Position numbers and translations under genes: made by a program. A stretch of DNA of 64,000 nucleotides from Actinoplanes sp. DH11 (lineage in GTDB: Bacteria > Actinomycetota > Actinomycetes > Mycobacteriales > Micromonosporaceae): contig NZ_JAHWGU010000006.1 of NCBI RefSeq assembly GCF_020873875.1, positions 124,001-188,000 on the forward strand. Reading direction: 5' to 3'. Every line of letters begins with the position of its first letter. The first letter of the stretch is position 1. Below the pieces are notes generated by a model. It made no database searches and was not told the DNA's origin. It saw only the letters and a program-made list of their open reading frames with translations. Below, piece by piece: positions 8,031 through 16,176 of the stretch.

Positions 8031-9968
8031 GTGTTCGACAGGCAAGCAAGGAGACGCCTGGCCGCCGCAGCTGCCGGGCTTGCCCTGGCGCTGACCGGCG
8101 GCGTCACCGCGCCAGCCGTGGCCGCGCCCGGGGCGGCAGCGGCCGTGCCGGCGTCCGACTGGCTCCACGTGCAGGGGAATCAGATCGTCGACGAAGCCGG
8201 TAATCCGGTCTGGCTAACCGGAACAAACTGGTTTGGCTTCAACGCCTCGGAACGGGTCTTCCACGGTTTGTGGTCAGGCAACATCACCGAGATCACCAGA
8301 TCGATGGCGAACCGCGGCATCAACATCGTGCGCGTACCGATCTCCACTCAGCTTCTGCTGGAGTGGAAGGCCGGGACCTTCGGCACGGTCAACGTCAACA
8401 CGTACGCCAACCCGGAGCTGGCCGGCAAGAACAGTCTGCAGATCTTCGACTTCTGGCTGCAGCTGTGCGAGCAGTACGGCATCAAGGTCATGCTCGACGT
8501 GCACAGCGCCGAGGCCGACAACTCCGGGCACATCCACCCGGTCTGGTACAAGGGCGCGATCACCCCTGAGCTGTTCTACCAAGGCTGGGAGTGGGTGACG
8601 AGCCGTTACAAGGCCAACGACACGATCGTCGCGATGGACATCAAGAACGAGCCGCACGGTACGCCGAACGACACCGCCCGTGCCAAGTGGGACGGCTCCA
8701 CCGACATCGACAACTGGAAGCACACCGCCGAGACCGCGGCCAAGCGGATCCTGGCGATCAACCCGAACGTCCTGGTTCTGGTCGAGGGCCAGGAGATCTA
8801 CCCCCGGGAAGGTGAGACCTGGTCCTCGCCGAACACCGATCCCGACCTGTCGCCGAACTACTACTACAACTGGTGGGGCGGCAACCTGCGGGGCGTCCGC
8901 GACCATCCGATCAACCTCGGCGCCAATCAGGACCAGCTGGTCTACTCGCCGCACGACTACGGGCCGCTGGTGTTCAACCAGCCCTGGTTCGACAAGCCGT
9001 TCGACAAGGACTCGCTGACCAACGACGTGTGGCGGCCGAACTGGCTCTACCTGCACGAGGACGGGACCGCCCCGCTGCTGATCGGTGAGTGGGGTGGCCG
9101 GCTCGGGCAGGACGAACGGCAGGACCGCTGGATGACCGCGCTGCGTGACCTGATCGTCGAGCACCGGCTGCACCAGACGTTCTGGGTGCTCAACCCCAAC
9201 TCGGGTGACACCGGCGGCCTGCTGCTGGACGACTGGAAGACCTGGGACGAAGAGAAGTACGCGCTGCTCAAACCGGCCCTGTGGCAGCACGGCGGCAAGT
9301 TCGTCGGCCTCGACCACCAGGTCCCGCTCGGCGGCGCCGGCAGCACCACGGGAATCAGTGTCAGCCAGGTCTTCGGCTCGGCGGACACGGTCGCGCCCAG
9401 CGTGCCCGGCCAGCCTGCGGCAACCAACGTGACCGCGACCGGGCTGACCCTGACCTGGGCGGCGTCCACCGACAACGTCGGCGTCACCTCGTACGACGTC
9501 CTGCGCAACGGCACCGTGGTGGCCACGATCTCCGGGACGTCGCACAGTGTGACCGGGTTGACGGCGGCGACGGCGTACACGTTCAGCGTCCGCGCCCGCG
9601 ACGCCGCCGGCAACGTCTCCGCCGCCTCCGCCGCACGCAGCGTCACCACCGGCACCGGCGGTGGCAGCAGCGGGGATCAGGGGTGCTCGGCGGCCTACAA
9701 GACGGTGAGTTCCTGGTCGGGCGGCTTCCAGGCCGAAGTGACGGTGCGTAATACCGGAACGGTCGGTGGTACGGGCTGGGTCGTCAATTGGACCTATCCC
9801 AGCGGTACGACTGTCGGCTCCCTGTGGAACGGGGTGCAGGGCACGCCCGCGGTCACCGTCCGCAACGCCGCGCACAACGGCGCTCTGGCACCTGGCGCGT
9901 CGACGTCGTTCGGCCTGATCGGTTCCGGCTCGGCGGGCGCGCCGGCACTGAGCTGCACGCTGTCCTGA
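8031..9968 (+). CDS. Secreted GH5 endo-beta-1,4-glucanase with FN3 and CBM2 modules
   Basis: A 645-residue exported cellulase. Residues 1 to about 40 are a signal peptide (RQARRRL, an alanine-rich core, then a PAVAA-type cleavage region). A GH5 catalytic domain follows to about 440, with the acid/base Glu207 in DIKNEPHG and the nucleophile Glu353 in LIGEWGGRLG. A fibronectin type III linker (about 450-545) ends in TTGTGGGSSG, then a family 2 cellulose-binding module (about 550-645) with Cys at both ends and conserved tryptophans (SSWSGGF, GTGWVVNWTY, LWNGV). GTG is the start in frame; AAGGAG lies about 10 bp upstream. The CelR-type box predicts induction by cello-oligosaccharides. The GH3 fragment near 1.1 kb suggests the locus was once richer in cellulose genes. 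Confidence 0.95.
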   Translation: MFDRQARRRLAAAAAGLALALTGGVTAPAVAAPGAAAAVPASDWLHVQGNQIVDEAGNPVWLTGTNWFGFNASERVFHGLWSGNITEITRSMANRGINIVRVPISTQLLLEWKAGTFGTVNVNTYANPELAGKNSLQIFDFWLQLCEQYGIKVMLDVHSAEADNSGHIHPVWYKGAITPELFYQGWEWVTSRYKANDTIVAMDIKNEPHGTPNDTARAKWDGSTDIDNWKHTAETAAKRILAINPNVLVLVEGQEIYPREGETWSSPNTDPDLSPNYYYNWWGGNLRGVRDHPINLGANQDQLVYSPHDYGPLVFNQPWFDKPFDKDSLTNDVWRPNWLYLHEDGTAPLLIGEWGGRLGQDERQDRWMTALRDLIVEHRLHQTFWVLNPNSGDTGGLLLDDWKTWDEEKYALLKPALWQHGGKFVGLDHQVPLGGAGSTTGISVSQVFGSADTVAPSVPGQPAATNVTATGLTLTWAASTDNVGVTSYDVLRNGTVVATISGTSHSVTGLTAATAYTFSVRARDAAGNVSAASAARSVTTGTGGGSSGDQGCSAAYKTVSSWSGGFQAEVTVRNTGTVGGTGWVVNWTYPSGTTVGSLWNGVQGTPAVTVRNAAHNGALAPGASTSFGLIGSGSAGAPALSCTLS

Positions 9969-9980
9969 GTCGCTGACATC

Positions 9981-10023
9981 GGCCGCCGTCCCGCCCGGCT
10001 CTCCCCGGGCCGGGACGGCGGCC
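9981..10023. terminator. Bidirectional hairpin between convergent genes
   Basis: GGCCGCCGTCCCG (9981-9993) pairs with its complement at 10011-10023; inner CCCGG/CCGGG pairing lengthens the stem with one bulge. It lies between the cellulase stop and the rhamnose isomerase stop and can serve both. Confidence 0.75.
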
Positions 10024-10030
10024 GGTCCGG

Positions 10031-11188
10031 TCAGGCGCCCCAGCCGGCCTGGGTGCCGCCGACGCGCTCGGCGCTGATCTTCTCGGCGTATCCACTGGCC
10101 CGGTAGGCGGCGATCGGGTCGGCGGCCAGGCCCTGCTCCTGGCGGATTTCGGCCAGCAACGGGCGTACGTCGGTGCTGAAGGCGTCCATCAGCACGGCGT
10201 TCGCGGCGAGCACGTCACCCTCCTGCTGGGCGGCGGCCAGGGCGGGCCGGTCGACGATCAGGGCCTTCGCGGTCGCCTCCTGGATGTTGGTGACCGAGCG
10301 GATTATCGCCGGGATTTTCGCCTCGATGTTGTGGCACTGGTCGAGCATGAACGTGATGCCGGCGGCCGGGTCTAGGGCGTCGCCGCGGACGATCTCGTAC
10401 ATGATCCGGAAGAGCTGGAACGGGTCGGCAGCCCCGGCCATCAGGTCGTCGTCGGCGTAGAAGCGTGAATTGAAGTCGAAGGCGCCGAGCCTGCGCTGGC
10501 GCAGCAGGAAAGCCACGATGAATTCGATGTTGGTGCCCGGTGCGTGATGACCGGTATCGATCACGACCTGGGCCTTCGGTCCGAGTTCCAGGGTGTGCGC
10601 GTAAGCGGTACCCCAGTCGGGCACGTCGGTGGTGTAGAAGGCCGGTTCGAAGAGCTTGTACTCCAGCAGGATGCGCTGGTCGTCACCGAGCCGGTCGTAG
10701 ACCTCGCGCAGCGCGGCGGCGAGCCGGTCCTGACGGGCGCGGATGTCGTCCTGGCCGGGATAGTTGGTGCCGTCGGAGAACCACAGCTTGAGGTCCTTCG
10801 AACCGGTCGCGTTCATCACGTCCACGCAGGCCAGCAGGTGGTCGGTGGCCTTGCGGCGGATCCGGGGGTCGGGGTTGGTGACGCTGCCGAGCTTGTAGTC
10901 GTCGTCCTGGAAGACGTTCGCGTTGATGACGCCGAGCCGGACACCCTGTTCCTCGGCGTAGGCGGCGAGCTTGCCGAAATCCTCGACGGTGTCCCACGGG
11001 ATGTGCAGCGAGACGGTCGGCGCGACCCCGGTCAGCCGGTGCACCACGGCGGCGTCAGCGATCTTCTCGTACGGGTCGCGGGGCACACCTGGCTGCGCGA
11101 ACACCTTGAATCGGGTGCCCGAGTTCGCGTACGCCCAGGAGGGGGTCTCGATCCGTTGCGCTCGCAGCGTGGCGCGCACGTCAGGCAT
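10031..11188 (-). CDS. rhaI: L-rhamnose isomerase (actinobacterial subtype)
   Basis: A 385-residue TIM-barrel isomerase converting L-rhamnose to L-rhamnulose in the cytoplasm. It matches the RhaI type found in Streptomyces and Pseudomonas, not the E. coli RhaA type: IETPSWAYANSGTRFKVF at the N-terminus, metal- and substrate-binding segments LEYKLFEPAFY, VIDTGHHAPGTNIEFIVA and FDFNSRFYADDDL, and a characteristic FMLDQCHNIEAKIPA. GAGGAGA precedes the ATG. The gene is alone: no rhamnulokinase, aldolase or rhamnose transporter is adjacent, so the pathway is split. A LacI-type palindrome 52 bp upstream suggests sugar-responsive repression. Confidence 0.93.
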   Translation of the reverse strand: MPDVRATLRAQRIETPSWAYANSGTRFKVFAQPGVPRDPYEKIADAAVVHRLTGVAPTVSLHIPWDTVEDFGKLAAYAEEQGVRLGVINANVFQDDDYKLGSVTNPDPRIRRKATDHLLACVDVMNATGSKDLKLWFSDGTNYPGQDDIRARQDRLAAALREVYDRLGDDQRILLEYKLFEPAFYTTDVPDWGTAYAHTLELGPKAQVVIDTGHHAPGTNIEFIVAFLLRQRRLGAFDFNSRFYADDDLMAGAADPFQLFRIMYEIVRGDALDPAAGITFMLDQCHNIEAKIPAIIRSVTNIQEATAKALIVDRPALAAAQQEGDVLAANAVLMDAFSTDVRPLLAEIRQEQGLAADPIAAYRASGYAEKISAERVGGTQAGWGA

Positions 11189-11239
11189 GGCACTTTCTCC
11201 TCGGTGAGCGAGCGGCGGTGAATCGTTCCACTTTCTCGA

Positions 11240-11251
11240 TGAAACGTTTCA
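11240..11251 (-). promoter_or_regulatory. LacI-family-type operator before rhaI
   Basis: TGAAACGTTTCA is a perfect 12-bp palindrome with the central CG typical of LacI/GalR operators, 52 bp upstream of the rhamnose isomerase start. The cognate repressor is not in the window. Confidence 0.6.
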
Positions 11252-11308
11252 CAGGTAGAAGCCAAACGCTAACCGGCGGCGCGGCCCACGGTCAAGGCCA
11301 GACCGCCC

Positions 11309-11391
11309 GATGTCACATGCCAGCCGTCCGATGTCCATGCCGGCCGTCCGAGGGCTGTCCTATGTCCATGCCGGCTGTTGGATGTCACATG
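11309..11391. repeat. Degenerate direct repeats, about 20-bp unit
   Basis: Roughly four imperfect copies of a unit like GATGTCCATGCCGGCCGTCC; GATGTCACATG occurs at both ends (11309-11319 and 11381-11391). The 3' end overlaps the last codons of the small minus-strand gene. Confidence 0.6.
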
Positions 11392-11546
11392 GAGGCGCGC
11401 CGGCCGTTGACAGCGCGATCACGGACCAGCGGGGCGGCCCAGACGAGCAGGATCGCCAGCGCCAGCAATCCGATGCGGGGGTGGGCGTCGGCCTGTGCGA
11501 GCAGGGCCACCAGCCAGGGAGCAAGAATCAGCGTCCTGTAGGTCAT
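11385..11546 (-). CDS. Small putative membrane protein (53 aa)
   Basis: Reading the minus strand from ATG at 11546 gives 53 codons to TGA. The product starts MTYRTLILAPWLVALLAQ, has a second hydrophobic stretch (GLLALAILLVWAAPLV) and ends in a positive tail, so two short membrane helices are likely. GGAAAGG about 8 bp before the ATG is a good ribosome-binding site. It sits just upstream of, and on the same strand as, nothing else; the flanking rhaI and kinase genes are separate. I recognise no family. It is supported by hydrophobic pattern and RBS only. Confidence 0.5.
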   Translation of the reverse strand: MTYRTLILAPWLVALLAQADAHPRIGLLALAILLVWAAPLVRDRAVNGRRASM

Positions 11547-11658
11547 GCCTGTCGCCTTTCCCACTCCACCGACCCGCCGGGGCCGTCGGGTGACCCGGCC
11601 GGGCCACCCTTCAGCGCGGGCCGGGCCACTTTTCAGGAGGGTGCAGCGCCGTGGTGGG

Positions 11659-12639
11659 TCAGTTCCGGTAGCGGGGGAGGACCACGTCCATCGCCAGACC
11701 CGTGGGGGCCAGGGCGCGGGCGCGTACCGTCCCGCCCAATGCCGCCAGCCGCTGCCGGACCACCCAGAGGCCGAGACCGCGGTCGTCCGGCGGCGGGGTG
11801 CGGCGGTTGAGGGCGGCGTGCAGTTCCGGCGTGGGGCCGCCGCCGTCGCGGACGCTGAGGTGCAACCGGCGGCCGCGGACCCGGGCGATGAGTTGAACAG
11901 GGCTCGGAGCGTGTCGGTACAGGGCCAGTTGGCCGAGTCGCAGCCGGATCGGCCTGGGCGCGTGCCGGACCGGGCCGGAAGCCCGCCGGGCAGGACCGGA
12001 TCGGTGCGGTACCGGACCGGGGCCGTGCCGGACGGCGTTGCCGACCAGGTTGATGAGGATCTGCCGGGTGTGGTGCGGGTGCACCGGCCAGCGTAGGGCC
12101 GACCTGCCCGCCGTCACGGCCAGCCGGCCGGGTGGCGCGATACTCATGATCACCGGCAGGACCTCGTCCAACGTCACCGGTGCGACCACGTCGGCGACCG
12201 GCTGAAGCGGAACGGGCCGGGCCTGAACGGACTGGACCTGAGCAAGCTGTAGCCCGGCCAACGAGAACGGCGCCGACCGAGACGGGACCGACGGGGAACG
12301 TGCCGGCTGGGACGGCACCGATGGCGGCGGCACCGATGGCGACGGCACCGAGGGCGACGGCGCAAGGTGGGGCGGCGCCGGCTGGGACGGCACTGGGGGA
12401 GAGGGGGCCGGCTCGGAGCCGGCCAGCTGGAACGCGGTCTCCGCGGCCTCGCCGAGGACGGCCTCGGCGTAGGCGACGTGTTCGACCGCGAGCCGGGCCA
12501 GCTCGGCGCGGCGGGGCCCGGTCGGTGCTGCTTCGAGGGCTTTGAGGAGTCCGACCAGGGTGGCCATCGGCGGGCGTAGTTCGTGGCAGATGCTGCGGGC
12601 CAGGAGCAGGCCCGGATCGGTGGGACCATTCATGTGCAT
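11659..12639 (-). CDS. Soluble histidine kinase with proline-rich insert
   Basis: 326 residues from ATG at 12639 (a second ATG two codons on is possible). It has no membrane helix or sensor domain; the phosphoacceptor motif is almost at the N-terminus (CHELRPPMATL, His19). A proline/serine low-complexity insert of about 75 residues follows the dimerization helices (for example PSVPSPSVPPPSVPSQP), then the ATPase region with N-box LINLVGNAVRHG and G-box DDRGLGLWVVRQRL. The part between N- and G-boxes is also arginine/proline-rich. Its start lies 30 bp from the start of the response regulator on the other strand, so the two probably share a control region and form a pair. With no sensor domain it presumably receives input through a partner. 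Confidence 0.8.
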   Translation of the reverse strand: MHMNGPTDPGLLLARSICHELRPPMATLVGLLKALEAAPTGPRRAELARLAVEHVAYAEAVLGEAAETAFQLAGSEPAPSPPVPSQPAPPHLAPSPSVPSPSVPPPSVPSQPARSPSVPSRSAPFSLAGLQLAQVQSVQARPVPLQPVADVVAPVTLDEVLPVIMSIAPPGRLAVTAGRSALRWPVHPHHTRQILINLVGNAVRHGPGPVPHRSGPARRASGPVRHAPRPIRLRLGQLALYRHAPSPVQLIARVRGRRLHLSVRDGGGPTPELHAALNRRTPPPDDRGLGLWVVRQRLAALGGTVRARALAPTGLAMDVVLPRYRN

Positions 12640-12669
12640 TTCTCGTTCCAAAGCGGGAATCCGGCCTTC

Positions 12670-13368
12670 ATGCCGACCGGGATCCGGGTGGTGGTCGTCG
12701 ACGACCACCACCTGTTCGTACGAGGACTGGAACTGCTGTTGCCCGAAGTGAGCGAGGGCGTGGCCACCGTCGTGGCCAGTACCGGGGACGCGGCGTACGC
12801 CGCCGGGGTGGCCCGCCATGCGGCACCCGACCTGGTGCTCGTCGATCTGCACATGCCGGAACCCGGTGGCCTCGCCGCCGTGGAGGCCGTGCGCCGGGCC
12901 GCGCCGCGCGCCCGGGTGGTGGCGATGTCCGGTGACGACGATCCCGCGCTCGCCGCCGAGGCTCTGCGCCACGGCGCCGTCGGGTTCGTGCCGAAGAGCA
13001 GCGACGCGGGTGGCCTGTTCCGGGCACTCCTCGCGGTGCTCGACGGGTGGGCGGTGCTGCCGCAGCGGCTGCTCGGCGCGGTGGTCGAGCAGAACCGCCG
13101 GCAGGCGCCGCACCCGGTCGCCGGGACTCTCGGCGACACCGAACGGGAGCTGCTGCGGCTGATCGTGATGGGTGCGTCCACAGCGGGCATCGCGGCGCGG
13201 ATGCACGTCTCGGAGCGGACGGTGAAACGGATGACCGCGGCGCTGCTCCGCCGGCTGCGGGTCTCCAGTCGTGCGGAGGCCGCTCTGCTGGCGGGCAGCG
13301 CCGGGTTGCTGCACTCGGACATGGCCGCCCGAGTTCCCGGAAACGGACCACTCAACCCAGCGTTCTGA
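12670..13368 (+). CDS. NarL/FixJ-family response regulator
   Basis: 232 residues from the ATG at 12670, which gives the standard receiver start MPTGIRVVVVDDHH; longer frames upstream would run back over the divergent kinase. The receiver has paired acidic residues (Asp11/12) and phosphoacceptor Asp59 in LVLVDLHMPEPGG, with Lys in GFVPKSS. A LuxR-type helix-turn-helix (about 155-215) reads GDTERELLRLIVMGAS and HVSERTVKRMTAALLRRL. It is a DNA-binding regulator, presumably phosphorylated by the head-to-head kinase. Its last 17 bp overlap the 3' end of the convergent Nramp gene, so the two genes cannot be separated by a terminator. Confidence 0.88.
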   Translation: MPTGIRVVVVDDHHLFVRGLELLLPEVSEGVATVVASTGDAAYAAGVARHAAPDLVLVDLHMPEPGGLAAVEAVRRAAPRARVVAMSGDDDPALAAEALRHGAVGFVPKSSDAGGLFRALLAVLDGWAVLPQRLLGAVVEQNRRQAPHPVAGTLGDTERELLRLIVMGASTAGIAARMHVSERTVKRMTAALLRRLRVSSRAEAALLAGSAGLLHSDMAARVPGNGPLNPAF

Positions 13369-14623
13369 CCAGCAGGAACACGTTCAGGGCGATGATCAGG
13401 GCAGCGGCGGCCGAGGCGACGGCTGTCGTGATCGGATGGTTCACCTGGTCGCCGAGCAGGTCCTTGCGGCGGGTCAGCCAGATCAGCGGGACCAGCGCGA
13501 ACGGCACGCCGAACGAGAGCACCACCTGTGACCAGACCAGGGCGCTCGTCGGGTCGACGCCGATCAGCAGGACGAGCATCGCCGGGGCCATGGTGATCAG
13601 CCGGCGGGCGAAGAGCGGGATGCTGCGGCCGATGAAGCCTTGCATGACGACCTGACCGGCGTACGTCCCGACGCTCGACGAAGCCAGCCCGGAGGCGAGC
13701 AGCGCGATGGCGAAGGCCAGCGCGGCATGGCTGTCGAGCACCGTGGCCAGTCCGCTGTGGATGCCCTCCAGGGTGTCGGTCCCGCCGATCCCGGAGCCGA
13801 AGAAGAGTTGCGCGGCGATCACCAGCATCGCCAGGTTGACCAGTCCCGCGGCGCCGAGGGCGATGAGGGTGTCGGCGCGCTGGAACCGCAACGCCTCGCG
13901 CCGGCGCACCGGGTCGGCGGCCGCCACCGCGCGGGTCTTGGTGAGCGCCGAGTGCAGGTAGATCACGTGCGGCATCACTGTCGCGCCGAGGATGCCGGTG
14001 GCCAGCAGCAGGCTGTCGGTGCCGTCGAACGAGGGCACCAGGCCGGCGGCGAGCGCGGCGTTGTCGCTGCCGGAGCGGACCGCGGTGTAGAGGAAGCCGA
14101 CCAGGATCACGCCGAGCAGGACGCCGATCACCGTCTCGAACCGGCGTACGCCGCGCCGGTTCAGTTCCAGCAGCGCGAACGCCGCGACGCAGGTGATCAG
14201 CCCGCCGATCGGCAGCGGCAGGCCGAAGAGCAGGTAGAGCGCGAGGGCGCCACCGATGATCTCGGCGAGGTCGGTGGCCATCGCGACCAGTTCACCCTGC
14301 ACCCAGAGGCCGCGGTTGACCGGCTTGGGCAGGTTCTCCCGGCACAGCTCGGGCAGGTCGCGCCCGGTGACCAGGCCCAGTTTCGCGGAGAGCGACTGGA
14401 TCAGCATGGCCATCAGGTTCGCCGCCACGATCACCCAGACCAGCAGGTATCCGTAACTGGCCCCGCCGGTGAAGTTGGTGGCGAAGTTGCCGGGGTCGGC
14501 GTAGGCGATCGCGGCCACGAAGGCCGGACCGAACCACGGCGCCACCCGGGTCACGCGCTGTTTGATCGGTGCTGCCAGGTCGAGAACCACCATGGGCCCC
14601 GCAGTGCCCGGATCGGCGGGCAC
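13352..14623 (-). CDS. mntH: Nramp-family divalent metal (Mn2+) transporter
   Basis: A 423-residue proton-coupled importer of Mn2+ and possibly Fe2+, with 11 or more membrane helices. It carries the TM1 metal-binding motif DPGN (residues 43-46) and the TM6 motif ATVMPHVIYLHSAL. GTG at 14623 is the longest start; ATG at 14593 (MVVLDLAAPIKQRV) would still leave the full Nramp fold. It diverges from the manganese catalase gene across 87 bp, which makes manganese supply to the catalase a natural link. I could not pick out a clear MntR or Fur box in that interval. The 3' end overlaps the response regulator by 17 bp. Confidence 0.93.
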   Translation of the reverse strand: MPADPGTAGPMVVLDLAAPIKQRVTRVAPWFGPAFVAAIAYADPGNFATNFTGGASYGYLLVWVIVAANLMAMLIQSLSAKLGLVTGRDLPELCRENLPKPVNRGLWVQGELVAMATDLAEIIGGALALYLLFGLPLPIGGLITCVAAFALLELNRRGVRRFETVIGVLLGVILVGFLYTAVRSGSDNAALAAGLVPSFDGTDSLLLATGILGATVMPHVIYLHSALTKTRAVAAADPVRRREALRFQRADTLIALGAAGLVNLAMLVIAAQLFFGSGIGGTDTLEGIHSGLATVLDSHAALAFAIALLASGLASSSVGTYAGQVVMQGFIGRSIPLFARRLITMAPAMLVLLIGVDPTSALVWSQVVLSFGVPFALVPLIWLTRRKDLLGDQVNHPITTAVASAAAALIIALNVFLLVRTLG

Positions 14624-14710
14624 GATGGGGCCACGGGCGACCCCATCAGGTCAGTTCGCCGGGTAGCCAGTGCTCCGTAACCCGAATCGTTCGCCACAGA
14701 GGAGCGCAAG

Positions 14711-15628
14711 ATGTTCAAGCACGTTGACTACCTGCAGTTCCAGGCAAAGCCGGAGAAGTCGGACCCGGTGCTGGCGGCGAAGATGCAGGAACTGGTCGGT
14801 GGCCAGTTCGGTGAGATGACCGTGATGATGCAGTACCTCTGGCAGGGCTGGTCGTGCCGGGTGCCCGGCAAGTACAAGGACATGATCATGGACATCGCGA
14901 CCGAGGAGATCGGTCACGTCGAGATGCTCACGACCATGCTGGCCCGCCTGCTCGAGGGCGCCCCGAACGAGGCCCAGGAGAAGGCCGCCGCGGCGAACCC
15001 GATGCTCGGCGCCGTGATGGGTGGCATGAACTTCCAGCACGCCATCGTCACCGGCGGTGGCGCGCTGCCCCGGGACGCCGCCGGTGTGCCGTGGAACGCC
15101 GGCTACATCATCGCCAGCGGCAACCTGCTCTCGGACTTCCGGTCCAACGTGGCCGCCGAGGCGCAGAGCCGGCTGATGACCAGCCGCGTCTACAACATGA
15201 CCGACGACCGTGGCGTCAAGGACATGCTGCAGTTCAACCTGGCCCGCGACACGTACCACCAGCAGCAGTGGCTGCTCGGCATCGAGCAGCTGATCGCCGA
15301 CGGCTTCACCGAGTCCGGCATCGAGGACTCCAACGCCGAGTTCGAGCACCAGGAGGCGAACCACACCTTCTACAGCTTCGACCCGGCGAGCCGGGCCGGT
15401 GAGGGCCGCTGGGCGCAGGGGCCGACGCTGGACGGCAAGAACGAGATCATCTACGTGCCGGACGCCCAGCCGCTCACCGACGACAAGCCGCTCGGCCCGG
15501 CGCCGGACCCCAAGCTGTACGTCACCTACGACGGCGCGATGGGACCGGGCAAGCCCGGCACCGGGGCCGGTGCGACCGCGCAGGGCGCGAAGAACGTGGT
15601 GAAGAAGATCAAGGACGCCCTCGACTGA
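14711..15628 (+). CDS. Manganese (non-heme) catalase
   Basis: A 305-residue ferritin-like catalase that disproportionates hydrogen peroxide at a di-manganese centre. Ligands match the family: Glu35 in GQFGEMT, Glu66 and His69 in ATEEIGHVE, Glu150 in NVAAEAQ and His183 in ARDTYHQQQ. GAGGAG lies 8 bp before the ATG. The C-terminus is longer than the catalytic core and rich in Gly/Ala/Lys. It is transcribed away from the Mn transporter, with a strong hairpin just after the stop. It is likely cytoplasmic oxidative-stress or spore protection; the regulator is unknown. Confidence 0.95.
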   Translation: MFKHVDYLQFQAKPEKSDPVLAAKMQELVGGQFGEMTVMMQYLWQGWSCRVPGKYKDMIMDIATEEIGHVEMLTTMLARLLEGAPNEAQEKAAAANPMLGAVMGGMNFQHAIVTGGGALPRDAAGVPWNAGYIIASGNLLSDFRSNVAAEAQSRLMTSRVYNMTDDRGVKDMLQFNLARDTYHQQQWLLGIEQLIADGFTESGIEDSNAEFEHQEANHTFYSFDPASRAGEGRWAQGPTLDGKNEIIYVPDAQPLTDDKPLGPAPDPKLYVTYDGAMGPGKPGTGAGATAQGAKNVVKKIKDALD

Positions 15629-15643
15629 TACCCGATATGTCGT

Positions 15644-15675
15644 GAACGGGCCGGACGAACTTGTCCGGCCCGTTC
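15644..15675 (+). terminator. Perfect hairpin after the Mn-catalase gene
   Basis: GAACGGGCCGGAC (15644-15656) pairs fully with 15663-15675 across a 6-nt loop, 15 bp after the stop codon. Confidence 0.8.
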
Positions 15676-15747
15676 GGCTGTTCGAGGACGTACATCTGGG
15701 GTGTTCCTATTCGTTTAGGCCGGATGGAGCGCGGTATGTGACGTGCC

Positions 15748-16176
15748 ATGGCCCGTACAAAGACGATTCTGATGTTGGCCGCACCGCTGGCCGCCGGCGC
15801 CGCGATAGCCGCGGCCCGAAGCCGCGCCGCCCGCAAACCCGACGAGTCGGGCCGGCGCCACGTGGTGACGGTCTTCAAGCCCCTGTCGGAACTGGAGTCC
15901 CAGCAACTGCCCGGCTCGCTGCGCGAGATCGCGGACGGCGTGGAGATCACGCTGCGTGCCGCGCCGGCGGGTCGCGGCACCGAGATCGCGGTACGCATCC
16001 CCGAAGGCTCCTCGACCACCCCCGGCGAGGTCCGTCGCGCCCTGCGCGAGACCCGGTCCCTGATCGAGGTCGGTGACGTGCTGCTGCCCGCCGGCCCGCC
16101 GACCACCAAACCGACGCTCACCAACCGGCCGCTGCAGAAGGCCACCCAGCACGGCCGCGAGGGAGGACTGCTGTGA
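15748..16176 (+). CDS. Small membrane-anchored protein coupled to a dehydrogenase
   Basis: 142 residues: MARTKTI, one hydrophobic helix (about 6-24) rich in Ala, then a soluble region with RHVVTVFKPLSELESQQLPG, VEITLRAAPAGRGTEIAVRI and RRALRETRSLIEVGDVLLP. The alternating pattern resembles a reduced SRPBCC/cyclase-like beta sheet, but I cannot name a family with confidence. Its stop codon overlaps the start of the next gene by 4 bp (GTGA), so the two are translationally coupled and probably work together. A plausible role is a membrane-linked partner of the dehydrogenase; that is inference. Confidence 0.75.
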   Translation: MARTKTILMLAAPLAAGAAIAAARSRAARKPDESGRRHVVTVFKPLSELESQQLPGSLREIADGVEITLRAAPAGRGTEIAVRIPEGSSTTPGEVRRALRETRSLIEVGDVLLPAGPPTTKPTLTNRPLQKATQHGREGGLL

